NCBI GenBank assembly: GCA_002085155.1
Contig: NASX01000004.1
Coordinates: 1-64,000, forward strand
DNA length: 64,000 nt
Reading direction: 5' to 3'
Origin: Sorangiineae bacterium NIC37A_2
Lineage (GTDB): Bacteria > Myxococcota_A > Polyangia > Polyangiales > Polyangiaceae
Shown: piece after piece, positions 43,566-52,444 of the stretch
Layout of the letters: every line of letters starts with the position of its first letter
Position numbering within the stretch: position 1 is the stretch's first letter
Made by a program: the position numbers and the translations under genes
The notes under the pieces: generated by a model
What the model was told of the DNA's origin: nothing
The model's input: only the letters and a program-made list of their open reading frames with translations
Database searches by the model: none

Positions 43566-44882
43566 TCAGCTCTCCGTGCTCGACGCGCGGTGGAGCTCAG
43601 TCGGGACCCGCACAAGGAGCGCCTGGATGCGCCTCGGCGTAGCTTCGACGATCTCGAACTCGATCCCCTCAGGATTCACGAGCTTCTCTCCCACACTTGG
43701 GATCTTTCCTGCGAGCGCCAGGCAGTAGCCCGCGATGGTCGAGAACGAGCCATCTTCGGGCAGTTCGAGGGAAAGAGCGCGATTGACGGCTCGGACTGGA
43801 GCTGTGCCGAGAACTTTCGCGAGCCCGGGCCCTTGGATCAGGATTTCCTCGGGGAGAAGGCGGCTGTGCTCGCTTTGGATCTCGCCGACGAAGGCTTCGA
43901 GCACATCCTCAAGCGTCACGATTCCGGCCATCCCTCCCGTTTCGTCGACCACGATGGCCATCGGCTGCGTGTCTCGCATGGTCTCGAGGAGCTGAACGGC
44001 GCGCTGATGTTCAGGTAGGAAACGAGGCTGACGCATGATGCGTCCTAGCTCGAGCTTCCCCTCTGCTAGGAGCTGAGTCAGCATGTCTTTCACCGCGACG
44101 TAACCCACAACGTTCTCACGGCTCCCGGAGTACACGGGGAAACGAGTGAAACGCATCGTCTCGAGGATGGCGCGCAGGTCGGCGTCACTCATGTCGAGGG
44201 AGAGCATCACGACGTCCTGGCGCGGAATCATGAGATCAGCGGCCGTAAGCTCGGCCAGCTCGAGAGCTCGATCGGCGATGTCGCCGACTTTGGGATGGAT
44301 CGTGGCGGCGCTCGCCGCGCCGCGGACGAGCTCTTGGAGCTCTTCGGTGGAGTACCTCGCTTCCGTGAAGTTCGTCCGATCTCCGAGCGGACGGAGGACA
44401 GTGTTGGCGCTTGCTGTGAGAAGCCAGACGACGGGGCGGGCGAGCCAGGAGAGTCCGAGGAGCGGCCTGGCGACCCAGAGCGCGTACCGCTCCGCAGCGT
44501 TGAGAGCGAGGGATTTGGGGACCAGTTCGCCGAGGACGATCGAAAGATAGGAAACGACCGCGACCACCCCAGAGACGGCGACTGTCTTTGCCTGTTCACC
44601 GATCCAAGGAATCTCAGCCAAGGCGGGCGTCAGGTCTTGAGCGATCGAGGCGCCGCCAAAGGCCGCGGCGGTCGCGCTGACCATGGTGATGCCAATCTGT
44701 ACGGTCGCGAGGAACCGCTCGGAGTTGTCCTTGAGGAGCAGGACGGCGCGAGCGTCCGCGCTCCCATGTTCCGCGAGTTCGACCATCCGCGTCTTACGGA
44801 CTGAGACGATGGCGATCTCCGCCCCGGCGAAAACTCCGTTGGCGAGGATGAGCGCGACAATGATGAGAAGCTCAAAGGTCAC
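43566..44882 (-). CDS. CorC/HlyC-type (CNNM plus CBS) membrane protein
   Basis: 438 aa. A DUF21/CNNM domain with four helices (residues 1-185) shows ANGVFAGAEIAIVSVRKTRM and ELVPKSLALNAAERYALWVARP. Two CBS domains (about 205-325: LMIPRQDVVMLSLD, FTRFPVYSG, DETGGMAGIVTLEDVLEAFVGEI) and a CorC_HlyC C-terminal domain (GYCLALAGKIP) follow. These proteins are linked to Mg2+/Co2+ efflux or Na+-coupled Mg2+ export. Older haemolysin annotation is misleading. Single gene. Confidence 0.92.
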   Translation of the reverse strand: MTFELLIIVALILANGVFAGAEIAIVSVRKTRMVELAEHGSADARAVLLLKDNSERFLATVQIGITMVSATAAAFGGASIAQDLTPALAEIPWIGEQAKTVAVSGVVAVVSYLSIVLGELVPKSLALNAAERYALWVARPLLGLSWLARPVVWLLTASANTVLRPLGDRTNFTEARYSTEELQELVRGAASAATIHPKVGDIADRALELAELTAADLMIPRQDVVMLSLDMSDADLRAILETMRFTRFPVYSGSRENVVGYVAVKDMLTQLLAEGKLELGRIMRQPRFLPEHQRAVQLLETMRDTQPMAIVVDETGGMAGIVTLEDVLEAFVGEIQSEHSRLLPEEILIQGPGLAKVLGTAPVRAVNRALSLELPEDGSFSTIAGYCLALAGKIPSVGEKLVNPEGIEFEIVEATPRRIQALLVRVPTELHRASSTES

Positions 44883-44977
44883 GGCATTGCCCGCGCTACC
44901 GTGAACATGGGGCGGGCGCTAGAGGGCCCGGCTGACCCGAGGACCAGCCGGGATGAACGCGGGGCGCGCAGGGGGGC

Positions 44978-46132
44978 TCAATAGGACGTATCTTCGAGCA
45001 AATCCGGAGGCACGGGCTCACCGGTCAAACTCTTCAGGAACGCCACGAGGTCGGCTTTCTGAGCGGGAGTGAGGCCGAGCGGGACGATGGCCGGCGACTT
45101 GGTGCCCGCGGAGGGTGTGTCGCCGCCTCGATCATAGAACTCGACGACGTCCTCCAGGGTCGCGAGTTGGCCCGCGTGCATATAGGGCGCTGTTTCCGCC
45201 ACGCCACGGAGCGACGGCGTGCGGAAGACACCGCGCTGCGCCTCATTGCTTGCGTCGAGTCCTTCGAGAAGGCTCGCCCCGAACTCAGGATCGTCGCTGA
45301 AGGCACCGCTGGCATTGAGCGTGGAGCTGAGCAAGCCTGGGAGATCACCGATGCGCCCGTTGTCGACCCCTGGCGTGTTCGGGCCCGATTGGGCGACGCC
45401 AATGTTGTGGAAGCGATCGTCGGAAAAGTGAGTCCCGTCGTGGCACGTTGCGCAGCGGCCCGGTCCCACGAAGACCTCAAATCCCCGTACTTCGCTGTCC
45501 GTGAAGAGCTCATAGTCGCCCGCTGCGAAGCGGTCGAAGCGCGAGCTTCTGCTGATGAGGAGGCGGGTATAGGCCGCGAGGGACTTGCTATAGTTCACGA
45601 AGATCCGCGTCACGAGATCCTTGTGGGCCGGATCCAGGTCGTCCCAGTCCGGTTGAGACGGCCTTCCGGTCGCCGGTAGCGTCGCGATGACATCGGGGAG
45701 AGGTCCGAACTCTGTGCCGAAGACGGCGTCGTAGTCGTCTGCGTACTTGTCGTAGATCACGTGAGCCACTTGGAGTCGGGAGGAGTTCATGATCACTGGG
45801 CTCTCGGTGACGGGCATCGGTAGCTCCCAAGGACGCGAGAAGACTTCGCCCGCTTGACCGAGATCGCTGTTAGTGGCGAGTGGGCCCGAGAAGTCCGGAT
45901 CAAAGAAGAACATTTGGCCGAGCCCCGCCGCTCCGGGATCGTCCGCGTAAGCGTTGGTGGGGTCAGGGGGTACCTCTTCGAGGGGAGAAAAATCCGAGAG
46001 CGCGGCGCACAGCTCTTCGCTCAAACGACCACCACAAGGTTCGCTCGCGCCGCCTTCTCCCCCCGATCCCGTCTGTCCCCCCGCGGGCCCGCCCCCGGAG
46101 GCTGAGCTGCCCCCCGCCTCTGCTCCCGCCAT
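44978..46132 (-). pseudogene. truncated cytochrome-c peroxidase/MauG-like protein
   Basis: The open frame (384 aa) has one haem motif, RCATCHDGTHFSD near residue 228, and the distal Met in APYMHAG, as in di-haem peroxidases. The first haem site is missing: LGQMFFFDPDFSGP runs straight into TNSDLGQAGEVFSRPWELP with no CxxCH. The frame begins in a Thr/Gly/Ala linker (ATGGARATGGEES) that continues upstream for about 30 codons and then meets an in-frame TAA, with no signal peptide. Both the 5' end and an internal segment appear lost, so I call it a pseudogene or remodelled single-haem protein. Confidence 0.65.
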
Positions 46133-46237
46133 CGACTCTTCGCCGCCTGTCGCGCGCGCTCCTCCTGTCGCGCGGGCGCCGCCAGCGGCCTTGCCACCAG
46201 AACCGCCATCGGAGGAACGTCCTCCCGTGGACGGGCG

Positions 46238-46363
46238 TTAGAAGAAGCCATCGATCTGATGGCCCGCTACCAGCTTGGCCGTCGACCGGGCAGCGAGGAG
46301 AACCACTCGATCGCCGAGTTCTTGAAGACGCTCACAGGGCGTTACCGAGGAAAGCCAATATGA
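46238..46363 (+). pseudogene. C-terminal remnant of a second cytochrome-c peroxidase
   Basis: In plus frame 2 the sequence reads LEEAIDLMARYQLGRR then SEENHSIAEFLKTLTGRYRG and stops at TGA 46361. That is the usual end of MauG/CcpA-type peroxidases. Its last codon overlaps the start of the sensor kinase (ATGA), so the original order was peroxidase then kinase then regulator. The 5' part is missing and is replaced by the inverted peroxidase at 44978. Confidence 0.7.
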
Positions 46364-47972
46364 TGACGCGATGGGTCATCCGGGTTCTCTTCGGCCTCGC
46401 GGTCTCGGGGGCGCTCTGCATCTCCCTCTACGCGGTATTTGGGGGCGTCGAGCCCGAGGAGCGCAGCCTCTATTGGCAAAAGGTTCGCCGTTTGCATGCG
46501 CTCGACACGATCCTGAATGAAGCCGTCCTCCGGGCGCACTCTGGGCTTCTTCTGAGCTACGACCCCCTCGTCTTTGCCGTCACTGAGAGCAATAAGACAC
46601 ATGAGGCCCTCAAGGAGCCGCCCTTATTCTTGCCACAAGAGGGGGAAGCGGAGCTCGCCGGGCTCATAGAGAGAAGCGCGAGCGTCAGCGCTGAAAAAGC
46701 CGAGCTGGTCGAGCGATTCAAGTCCGAGAACGCGGTTCTCCGAACCTCGCTTCACTACTTTCCCATTCTCATCACTGACGTCGCCGATCGGGCCGCATCT
46801 CTCGCGCTGCCGAAGGTCGGGGCGCGTGCCCAGGCGGTGGCAGGGGGCTGTGATGCTCTAGACCACGGGGGACAGTGAGGCAGAGACCCGGGTCCACGCC
46901 ACGCTCGCCTCACTCGAGCAGGTGGCCAGTCTCCCCGAGTCAGCCCCCTTGCGCACGGAGCTGACGCTGATCGAAAAGGCACTCCAGGATCATCTTGGAG
47001 CGAAAGCCGATCGTGGACCGACTGGTGCGCGACATACTCGCGACCACGACCACGGGTGCGCAGCTCGCTGTGGAACGAAGGTACGCCCAGCTCGAAGCGC
47101 GAGCTCTTGGCGCTACGATCGAGAGGCGGCATTGGATCTTGGCGTTGCTCTTGGGGGCCGTCATCTTCGGGATGCTCGAAGTGATGGGCAGCATGCAGCG
47201 CGCCGCTCGTACGAAGGAGAAGCTGGCGCTCGAGCTTCAGGCTGCGCACGAGAGGCTCGAGCGGGAACACCAAAGGGAGCTCGAGCTGGGGGCGGCGCGC
47301 ATTCGCTTCCTGGCGATGACGTCGCACGAGATTCGTACCCCGCTCACCACGATCGTCTCGTCGACGGAGATGCTCATGGCATTTGGCTCGAAATGGGGAG
47401 CGGAGCGAAACCGAGACCATTTTGAGCGAATCCGCGTAGCTGCCGAGGGCATGAAGCGGATGGTGGAGGATATCCTTTTGATTGGGCGCGCGGAGGCGGG
47501 GAACCTGACGTCGAGCCCCGCTCCGATCCTCTTGAATGCCTTTTGTCAGGAACTCGTTGAAACGTTCGAACAACAAAGTCAGGGAGCGCGCGTCATTCAC
47601 TATGAGTTCGAGGGCGACGCATCGGTGAGCTTGGATGAGCGGCTGCTTCGGCATGTGCTCGGCAACCTCTTGAGCAATGCTCTCAAGTATTCCGCTGCGG
47701 ACTCTGAAGTGCTGCTGGTCGTCCGGGTGGGAAAGAAGAGCTGTGAGTTCCTCTTGCGCGATCGCGGTATTGGCATTCCAGCGGAGTACATGCCGAACCT
47801 TTACCAGAGTTATTATCGAGCAAAGAACGCGGAACACTTGCCCGGTAGCGGGCTCGGTCTCGCGGTTGTCTATCGAGCAGTCACGGCCCAGGGGGGAACG
47901 ATTGAATGTGAGAGCCGTGAAGGGAAAGGCACGAGTTTCTTAGTGAAACTTCCAAAGGGAGAGGGAAAATGA
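46360..47972 (+). pseudogene. sensor histidine kinase broken by frameshifts and a stop
   Basis: Frame 1 from 46360 gives a membrane helix (WVIRVLFGLAVSGALCISL) and sensor part (MMTRW... to 46878). Frame 2 then carries the continuation (TTGDSEAETRVHATLASLEQ) after an in-frame TAG at 46859. Frame 3 from about 46990 gives LERKPIVDRLVRDIL, a second helix (WILALLLGAVIFGMLEVM), the H-box MTSHEIRTPLTT and the ATP part LGNLLSNALKY and GSGLGLAVVY, ending at 47972. A G-run at 46843-46847 is the likely first shift. The kinase core (325-aa ORF at 46995) is intact on its own but without its sensor. It overlaps the regulator gene (ATGA). Confidence 0.8.
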
Positions 47973-48985
47973 GCCAAGGAGCGAAAGCGCCGATCCTCGT
48001 CATCGAAGATGACGTAGGTATCCGCGGTAACCTGACGGAGCTGCTGCAAGAATATGGATTCGGCGTTGTCTCTTCCGACAATGGGCTCGACGGGATTGCT
48101 CTCGCCAGGGAGCTTCGCCCTGGGAGGGCGATTCACAGCTTTTCTCCGCGTAAGGCCGGTCCCTTTGTGGCCTTGAACTGCGCAGCACTCAGCGAGTCTC
48201 TCGTTCTTTCGGAGCTCTTTGGATACGAAAAGGGCGCCTTCACCGGTGCGCTGCAGTCGCGAGCGGGCCTGCTCGAAAGCGCCAGCGGAGGGACGTTGTT
48301 CCTCGACGAGGTGGGTGAGCTGCCTCTGAGCATGCAGAGCAAGTTGCTCCGCGTGATCGAGGAGAAAAAGGTTATGCGAGTGGGAGCGCGGACCGAGCGA
48401 GAAGTGGACGTGCGTCTTGTCGCCGCTACGAATCGAGATCTCGACGAAGAGGTCGCCGCTGGTCGGTTTCGACAAGACCTGTACTTCCGCTTGAACGGAG
48501 TCAGTCTCACAGTGCCCCCGCTGCGCGAGAGGCGGGAAGAGATCCGGCCGCTCGCCAGCATGTTCCTCGCCCGCGCGCTGGGGAGTCTGCAGGCGCCACC
48601 CCTGTCGATCGACGAAGCGACTTTTGAGGTCCTGGAGCGCTATCCGTTTCCGGGAAATGTTCGCGAGCTCAAGAACCTGATCGAGCGCGGAGCGGCTCTC
48701 TGCCGAGGCCGCGTTCTTCTTGTCGAGCATCTTCCTGAGAAGGTTCGTTGCTTTGCGGAACGTTCGGGGAAGAGCCCGGGCAGTGAGCTCCGCTCGCTCT
48801 CAGAGTCGAGCTCCTGGTCCAGCTTTCCTCCCTCCTCTCGGCGAGGTGAGCGGCACCAGATCCTCGAAGCGCTCGACAAGTGCGCAGGGAATCAAACGCG
48901 CGCCGCCGAGCTCCTCGGCATCTCGCGCCGGACGCTCGTGACCCGCCTCGGGGAGCTGGATATCCCGAGACCCCGGAAGCGTTGA
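47969..48985 (+). pseudogene. sigma-54 response regulator lacking receiver core and Walker A
   Basis: 338 aa, whereas NtrC-type regulators have about 450. It starts as a receiver ([28 protein letters not shown]) and then jumps in frame into the AAA+ domain at [22 protein letters not shown]. The phospho-acceptor Asp, the rest of the receiver and the GExGTGKE Walker A loop are missing. GAFTGA, Walker B ([12 protein letters not shown]), the R-finger region and a Fis-type helix-turn-helix ([16 protein letters not shown]) remain. Without Walker A it cannot work as a sigma-54 activator; it could still bind DNA. Follows the broken kinase. Confidence 0.8.
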
Positions 48986-49067
48986 TGGGGTGACAGCCGT
49001 TTGCGGTCCTGGCCGGCTCTACTCTGGCGCGCAGGCCCGCGCGGGGTGCGCGTGACTCTTCGCCGAG

Positions 49068-49319
49068 TTGGATCAAGACTTCGCCGAGGTGAACCCAGAG
49101 AGCTGGTCCTTCGCAAAATTGCTCATCGCGCTCGGCCTGGGCTTGGCTGCGCTCGGGGGCGCGTGGCTCCTCTTCGAGCGCCTGGGGATCCCCTTAGGTC
49201 GCTTGCCCGGTGACATTCACATCGAGGGCAAGCGCGGCAGCTTCCACTTCCCAATTGTCACTTGCATTGTGGTGAGCGTGCTCGGCTCTCTCTTGCTCCG
49301 TTTGTTCTCTCGGCACTAA
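49068..49319 (+). CDS. DUF2905 small membrane protein
   Basis: 83 aa from a TTG (GTG 49089 is an alternative). A membrane helix (LLIALGLGLAALGGAWLLF) is followed by GRLPGDIHIEGKRGSFHFPIVT and a second helix (CIVVSVLGSLLLRLF), the exact plan of DUF2905. The function of this family is unknown. Confidence 0.85.
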   Translation: MDQDFAEVNPESWSFAKLLIALGLGLAALGGAWLLFERLGIPLGRLPGDIHIEGKRGSFHFPIVTCIVVSVLGSLLLRLFSRH

Positions 49320-49644
49320 AGCGCAGCAAGCTCACGGGCACGAAGGACTTGAGCGGCGTGGCGCGCTTCCTTTCCCGACGCGGGCCGGCCAGGCCCAACG
49401 GGTGTTGCTCGGGATGTGGCTCGCACTCCGCCGAGAAGGCAGGCTCAGTAGGGGCCGTGCGTGATGGTCCGAGAGCGCCGCATTATGTAGGTCATTCGAG
49501 CGCTATTGCGCGTACGCTCGCGGTGGTTATTTCTCGCAGGAGGCCAATTTTCCCGACCTCGGTCTCCGATTGGGCACTTGTGGGCGCTTTTTCGACCGAG
49601 CTGCTATCCTCAGTCATCTGAGGGCGGGAAGTTTTCCCCAAGCC
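49320..49644. other. non-coding gap, nothing recognised
   Basis: No ORF with a motif, no tRNA and no clear terminator was found between the DUF2905 gene and the next small gene. Confidence 0.5.
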
Positions 49645-50034
49645 ATGTCGAGAAACCCCGAAGCGAAATCGAGCCAGACGATGGAAGGTGAGGGTAACTC
49701 CTCCCAGGACATAGTGATCGTGCACGGCCGCACTGAGGACCAGCAGGGCCTGAAGGTGCTCAGGGCGCGTCCCGAGCGCGTTGAGCTCGGTGAAGTCCGT
49801 CCGCTCAAAGAAGGACAAGCTATCTTCGGCGACATCGTTCAGCTCAAGCCTCGAGCAGGTGCTCCCTGGATCTGCGACGTTGAGACGCAGTTTTCGTATT
49901 CGCAGAATCGCTCTGGGGGCGAGGCCCCGAGGGAGAGTGCCCCGCGTCACCCTGGTCCCGCCCGAGTCGCTACGGATGCTTATCGACAGAACTGGGACGC
50001 GATTTGGAATCGCGGCTCGAGCGACCTGAACTGA
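49645..50034 (+). CDS. small conserved hypothetical protein
   Basis: 129 aa from ATG 49645 (MSRNPEAKSS). The segment VIVHGRTEDQQGLKVLRARPERVELGEVRPLKEGQ looks like a compact, conserved cytoplasmic domain; the C-terminus is Arg/Pro-rich. No signal peptide or helix is present. I do not know the family or role. The ORF-track start at 49570 adds a stretch without similarity features. Confidence 0.6.
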   Translation: MSRNPEAKSSQTMEGEGNSSQDIVIVHGRTEDQQGLKVLRARPERVELGEVRPLKEGQAIFGDIVQLKPRAGAPWICDVETQFSYSQNRSGGEAPRESAPRHPGPARVATDAYRQNWDAIWNRGSSDLN

Positions 50035-50192
50035 GCGAACGATGAGTTGGGCTCTGAAGGCCGCGCTTCGAGGAACCGGGAGCCGCGGCGCTTCCGTGAA
50101 GCTTCGGCGATGGGCTGGTCCTCCTCGGCTGAGCATGCACAGGTTCTCGCGTCGGCGCCGGCATTTGCGGGCAGCGCGCGGGTACTGGTTGC

Positions 50193-50311
50193 AGCGCTTC
50201 GGTGCCTGCGGTGCGCGCTTCGGTGCCGGCGGTGCTCTTCGGTGCCGGTGGTGCGCGCAGGTGTCGGTGGTTTCGCTCCGGTGCGCGGTGCGCTTCGGTG
50301 CCTGCGGTGCG
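50193..50311. repeat. degenerate repeat of CTTCGGTGCCTGCGGTGCG
   Basis: Six or so imperfect copies (cttcggtgcctgcggtgcgcg, cttcggtgccggcggtg and similar) are seen. Reading frames here give Cys/Gly/Ala/Arg-rich peptides and are not believable genes. Confidence 0.75.
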
Positions 50312-50345
50312 CTGGAGGAGACGCCTCTGTGAGCGCCCTCTACAA

Positions 50346-50359
50346 TGTGAACGCTCACA
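50346..50359. promoter_or_regulatory. orphan copy of the arabinose-locus palindrome, site 5
   Basis: TGTGAACGCTCACA has one mismatch in its symmetry and differs by one base from site 4 (27508). It lies 19 kb beyond the arabinose locus between a repeat stretch and tRNA-Arg, with no obvious target gene on either side. Confidence 0.55.
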
Positions 50360-50378
50360 TCCGACGAACAGCGTGAAG

Positions 50379-50399
50379 ATGAGCCCTCATCGGGCTCAT
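50379..50399. terminator. hairpin upstream of tRNA-Arg
   Basis: ATGAGCCC, loop TCATC, GGGCTCAT; 8-bp stem, no T-run. It lies 20 bp past the orphan operator and 84 bp beyond the 3' end of tRNA-Arg on the minus strand. Confidence 0.45.
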
Positions 50400-50482
50400 G
50401 TCCGCCGGGCGGTGAGAGTCAGCCCGCGCTCTGTGGGCGCAAGGAGACGGCTTCTTGGCTCGTCTTCCTCAGAGAATCTTGG

Positions 50483-50556
<74 letters not shown>

Positions 50557-50880
50557 CTGTCGAGGCGCGTCTTTTACCATCACCGATCCGTCTGTCTATG
50601 CCCTCCGAGTGACTGAAGACGATTTCTCTGAGCGGGGTGCGAAATTCTTTCATAGATATGTGCCGCCCAGGACACCCTCGCCAGGGACGACCCGGGGAGG
50701 GCTTGCGGAAGCGTATCCACAGGGCGGGCCGGGCGGCAGCCGGGCTGGCGAAAGTGGGGCGATTTTCCGCCCCGGCCGAGAAGGATCCTCGGGTTGGCAT
50801 GCCCTGTGCTCTAGCGAGGGGCACGCACGGGCGTCCGACCAAGAACCGGCCCTTGCGTACCTTCCTAGCCCTCCGGGGCT
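50557..50880. other. no convincing gene after tRNA-Arg
   Basis: ORFs at 50609 and 50637 are Pro/Gly/Arg-rich, overlap each other in different frames and lack motifs. I see no promoter with confidence. Confidence 0.4.
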
Positions 50881-51046
50881 GCTTGGCTTGCTTCCTTAGA
50901 TTGCTTCGATGGCCCGAAAGGGCAGGCTTCCTTTCTCCTAACTTTGCTTCATTGCCCGCGTCTCGCGGCCGTCCGCGCCTTCGATTGCTGCGCCCGCGAG
51001 ACGATCAGTCTCTCTTAGGGGTCCGGAACTTTCCGGACCCCTTTTC
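50881..51046 (+). ncRNA. candidate small RNA ending in a strong terminator
   Basis: GGGGTCCGGAA, CT, TTCCGGACCCC followed by TTTTCTATT (51018-51049) is the best intrinsic terminator in the window, yet no protein gene precedes it. Upstream, GCCC-GAAA-GGGC (about 50912) is a stable GNRA hairpin, and GCGTCTCGCGG/CCCGCGAGACG pair near 50958-51003. A structured RNA of 100-170 nt is suggested; its start is a guess and the family is not recognised. Confidence 0.4.
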
Positions 51047-51049
51047 TAT
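51018..51049 (+). terminator. strong intrinsic terminator
   Basis: An 11-bp perfect GC-rich stem (GGGGTCCGGAA/TTCCGGACCCC) and a TTTTCTATT tail on the plus strand, with no upstream CDS. Confidence 0.9.
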
Positions 51050-51080
51050 TCCATCCGGGGACCTGTCGGTCGCATCCCAC

Positions 51081-51220
51081 AGTTCCCCGGGGGCGCGGCC
51101 GCAGCGTCGGCGACGCGGTGTCGACCCCTCACCGCAGTCCCCCGGGGGCGCGGCCGCAGCGTCGGCGACGGTCTCCCGGTGTGGATCCCTCACCGCAGTC
51201 CCGCGGGGGCGCGGCCGCAG
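51081..51220. repeat. three direct repeats around GGGGGCGCGGCCGCAG
   Basis: The core GGGGGCGCGGCCGCAG occurs at 51089, 51144 and 51205, with flanking cctcaccgcagtccc and cgtcggcgacg also repeated. Spacing is 55 and 61 bp. No coding value is seen. Confidence 0.8.
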
Positions 51221-51284
51221 GCCAAAGTCCGGTGGATCGGTGAGTAGGTCTGGTCCGGCTCCCGTCCTCGGTCCCACTCGCCGC

Positions 51285-51498
51285 TGCCCCGTCCGGACTT
51301 CTGAGTTCGCCGCTGCCCCGTCCGGACTTCTGAGTTCGCGGCTGCCCCGTCCGGACTCGGGGTCCCATTGGGCGCTACCCCGTCCGGACTCCTGGGTTCG
51401 CTGCTACCCCGTCCGGACTCGGGGTCCCATTGGGCGCTACCCCGTCCGGACTCCTGGGTTCGCTGCTACCCCGTCCGGACTCGGGTCCCCATTCGCCG
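51285..51498. repeat. tandem array of CCCCGTCCGGACT
   Basis: Seven copies of CCCCGTCCGGACT with alternating spacers (ctgagttcg, cggggtcccattgggcg, cctgggttcg) form 29/33-bp halves of a 62-bp higher-order unit near the end. The array stops about 30 bp before the PDZ-TlpA start, so it lies over the promoter region of that gene. Confidence 0.9.
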
Positions 51499-51529
51499 CT
51501 GCCCCTCCGGTTTATGGTACCTTCGCCGC

Positions 51530-52444
51530 GTGCAGATTCGCCCCACCCTGGTGCCTCTTGGACTCGCCCTGTTGAGTCTGGGCTGCGCGGCGGCGACCGG
51601 GAGGCCCCGCGCCCCGAGCGCGGAGACCGCGCCCTCCCCTCAGCCCTCCTCTGAAGCGGGAGAGACGAGCACCTTCCCGGCGGCGCCCGAGCTCCCGGCC
51701 CCGCGAGCTCAGGTACGGGCGCCGCGGCGGAACTTCCCCTGGCTCGGTGCGTTTCTCAAGGACCAGGGCGGGGTGCGGGTATTTCGCGTCCTGCGCGGCA
51801 GTCCCGCCGCCCGCGCGGGACTCGCCGAAGATGATATTATCGTGAGCGCTGAGCGGAGACCCCTTGGACGCTCTCGAGACTTGATCGAGTTGCTCCAAGA
51901 AAGGCCTGTTCATGCGGAGCTTGCGCTTGAGGTCGAGCGGAGAGGCGCCAGGCGGATCATCTCGGTTCCCCTTGAGCCAGCCCCGGTCCACGAAGACATA
52001 GCGCGCCTCGAGCTTGTTGGATTCGAGGCTCCCGAAATCTCGGGGGTCGTCACCTTCCAGGGGGACGTGTCGTCGCTCCGGGAGCTCGCCGGGCGTGTTG
52101 TGCTGCTCGAATTTTGGGCGAGTTATTGTGGGGCGTGTCGCCTGCTCGCGCCGGAGCTTGAGAAATGGCACGTCGAATACTCGGGGCGGGGTCTGTCCAT
52201 CGTTGGGGTGACGGTTGATCCCCTGAAGCTCGGGGCGGAGGTCGCGCGGAAGCTCCGGATGACCTATTCTCTAGCTTCTGATCCGGCGGAGCGCGTGACC
52301 AACCGATACTTAGCAAGAGAGATTCCGATGCTCGTACTGATCGACCGCAAAGGCGAGGTACGCGACGTCGCGATTGGGCCGAGCCCCGAGCGGATGCGAC
52401 AGCTCGAACACGATCTTCGTGAGCTGATCCGAGAGTCGACATGA
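51530..52444 (+). CDS. lipoprotein with PDZ and TlpA-like thioredoxin domains
   Basis: 304 aa from GTG 51530; the ORF-track start lies inside the tandem array. Lipobox LLSLGC is at about residue 17, then a Pro/Ala linker. A PDZ domain (about 65-130: FLKDQGGVRVFRVLRGSPAARAGLAEDDIIVSAE) precedes a TlpA-like thioredoxin domain (about 165-300) with FWASYCGACRLLAPE. The CGAC active site and IPMLVLIDRKGEV (cis-Pro) are intact. It is probably a periplasmic disulfide reductase or isomerase tethered to a membrane. The gene overlaps the S8 protease gene (ATGA), a likely client or partner. Confidence 0.85.
   Translation: MQIRPTLVPLGLALLSLGCAAATGRPRAPSAETAPSPQPSSEAGETSTFPAAPELPAPRAQVRAPRRNFPWLGAFLKDQGGVRVFRVLRGSPAARAGLAEDDIIVSAERRPLGRSRDLIELLQERPVHAELALEVERRGARRIISVPLEPAPVHEDIARLELVGFEAPEISGVVTFQGDVSSLRELAGRVVLLEFWASYCGACRLLAPELEKWHVEYSGRGLSIVGVTVDPLKLGAEVARKLRMTYSLASDPAERVTNRYLAREIPMLVLIDRKGEVRDVAIGPSPERMRQLEHDLRELIREST

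Noticed and set aside
43290-43642. ORFs in the repeat after nrdB
   Set aside because: Composition follows the repeat unit, and the frames run over a terminator and the end of the CorC-type gene.
44978-48985. Mobile element as cause of the decayed block
   Set aside because: No transposase, terminal inverted repeats or target-site duplication could be seen around it.
51081-51498. Possible CRISPR array
   Set aside because: Repeats are 13-16 bp with spacers that are themselves repeated, and no cas gene is in the window.
50609-51575. Long plus-strand ORFs (50609, 50637) over the tRNA-Arg downstream region
   Set aside because: They are Pro/Gly/Arg-rich, run through the terminator and tandem repeats, overlap each other and have no motif.
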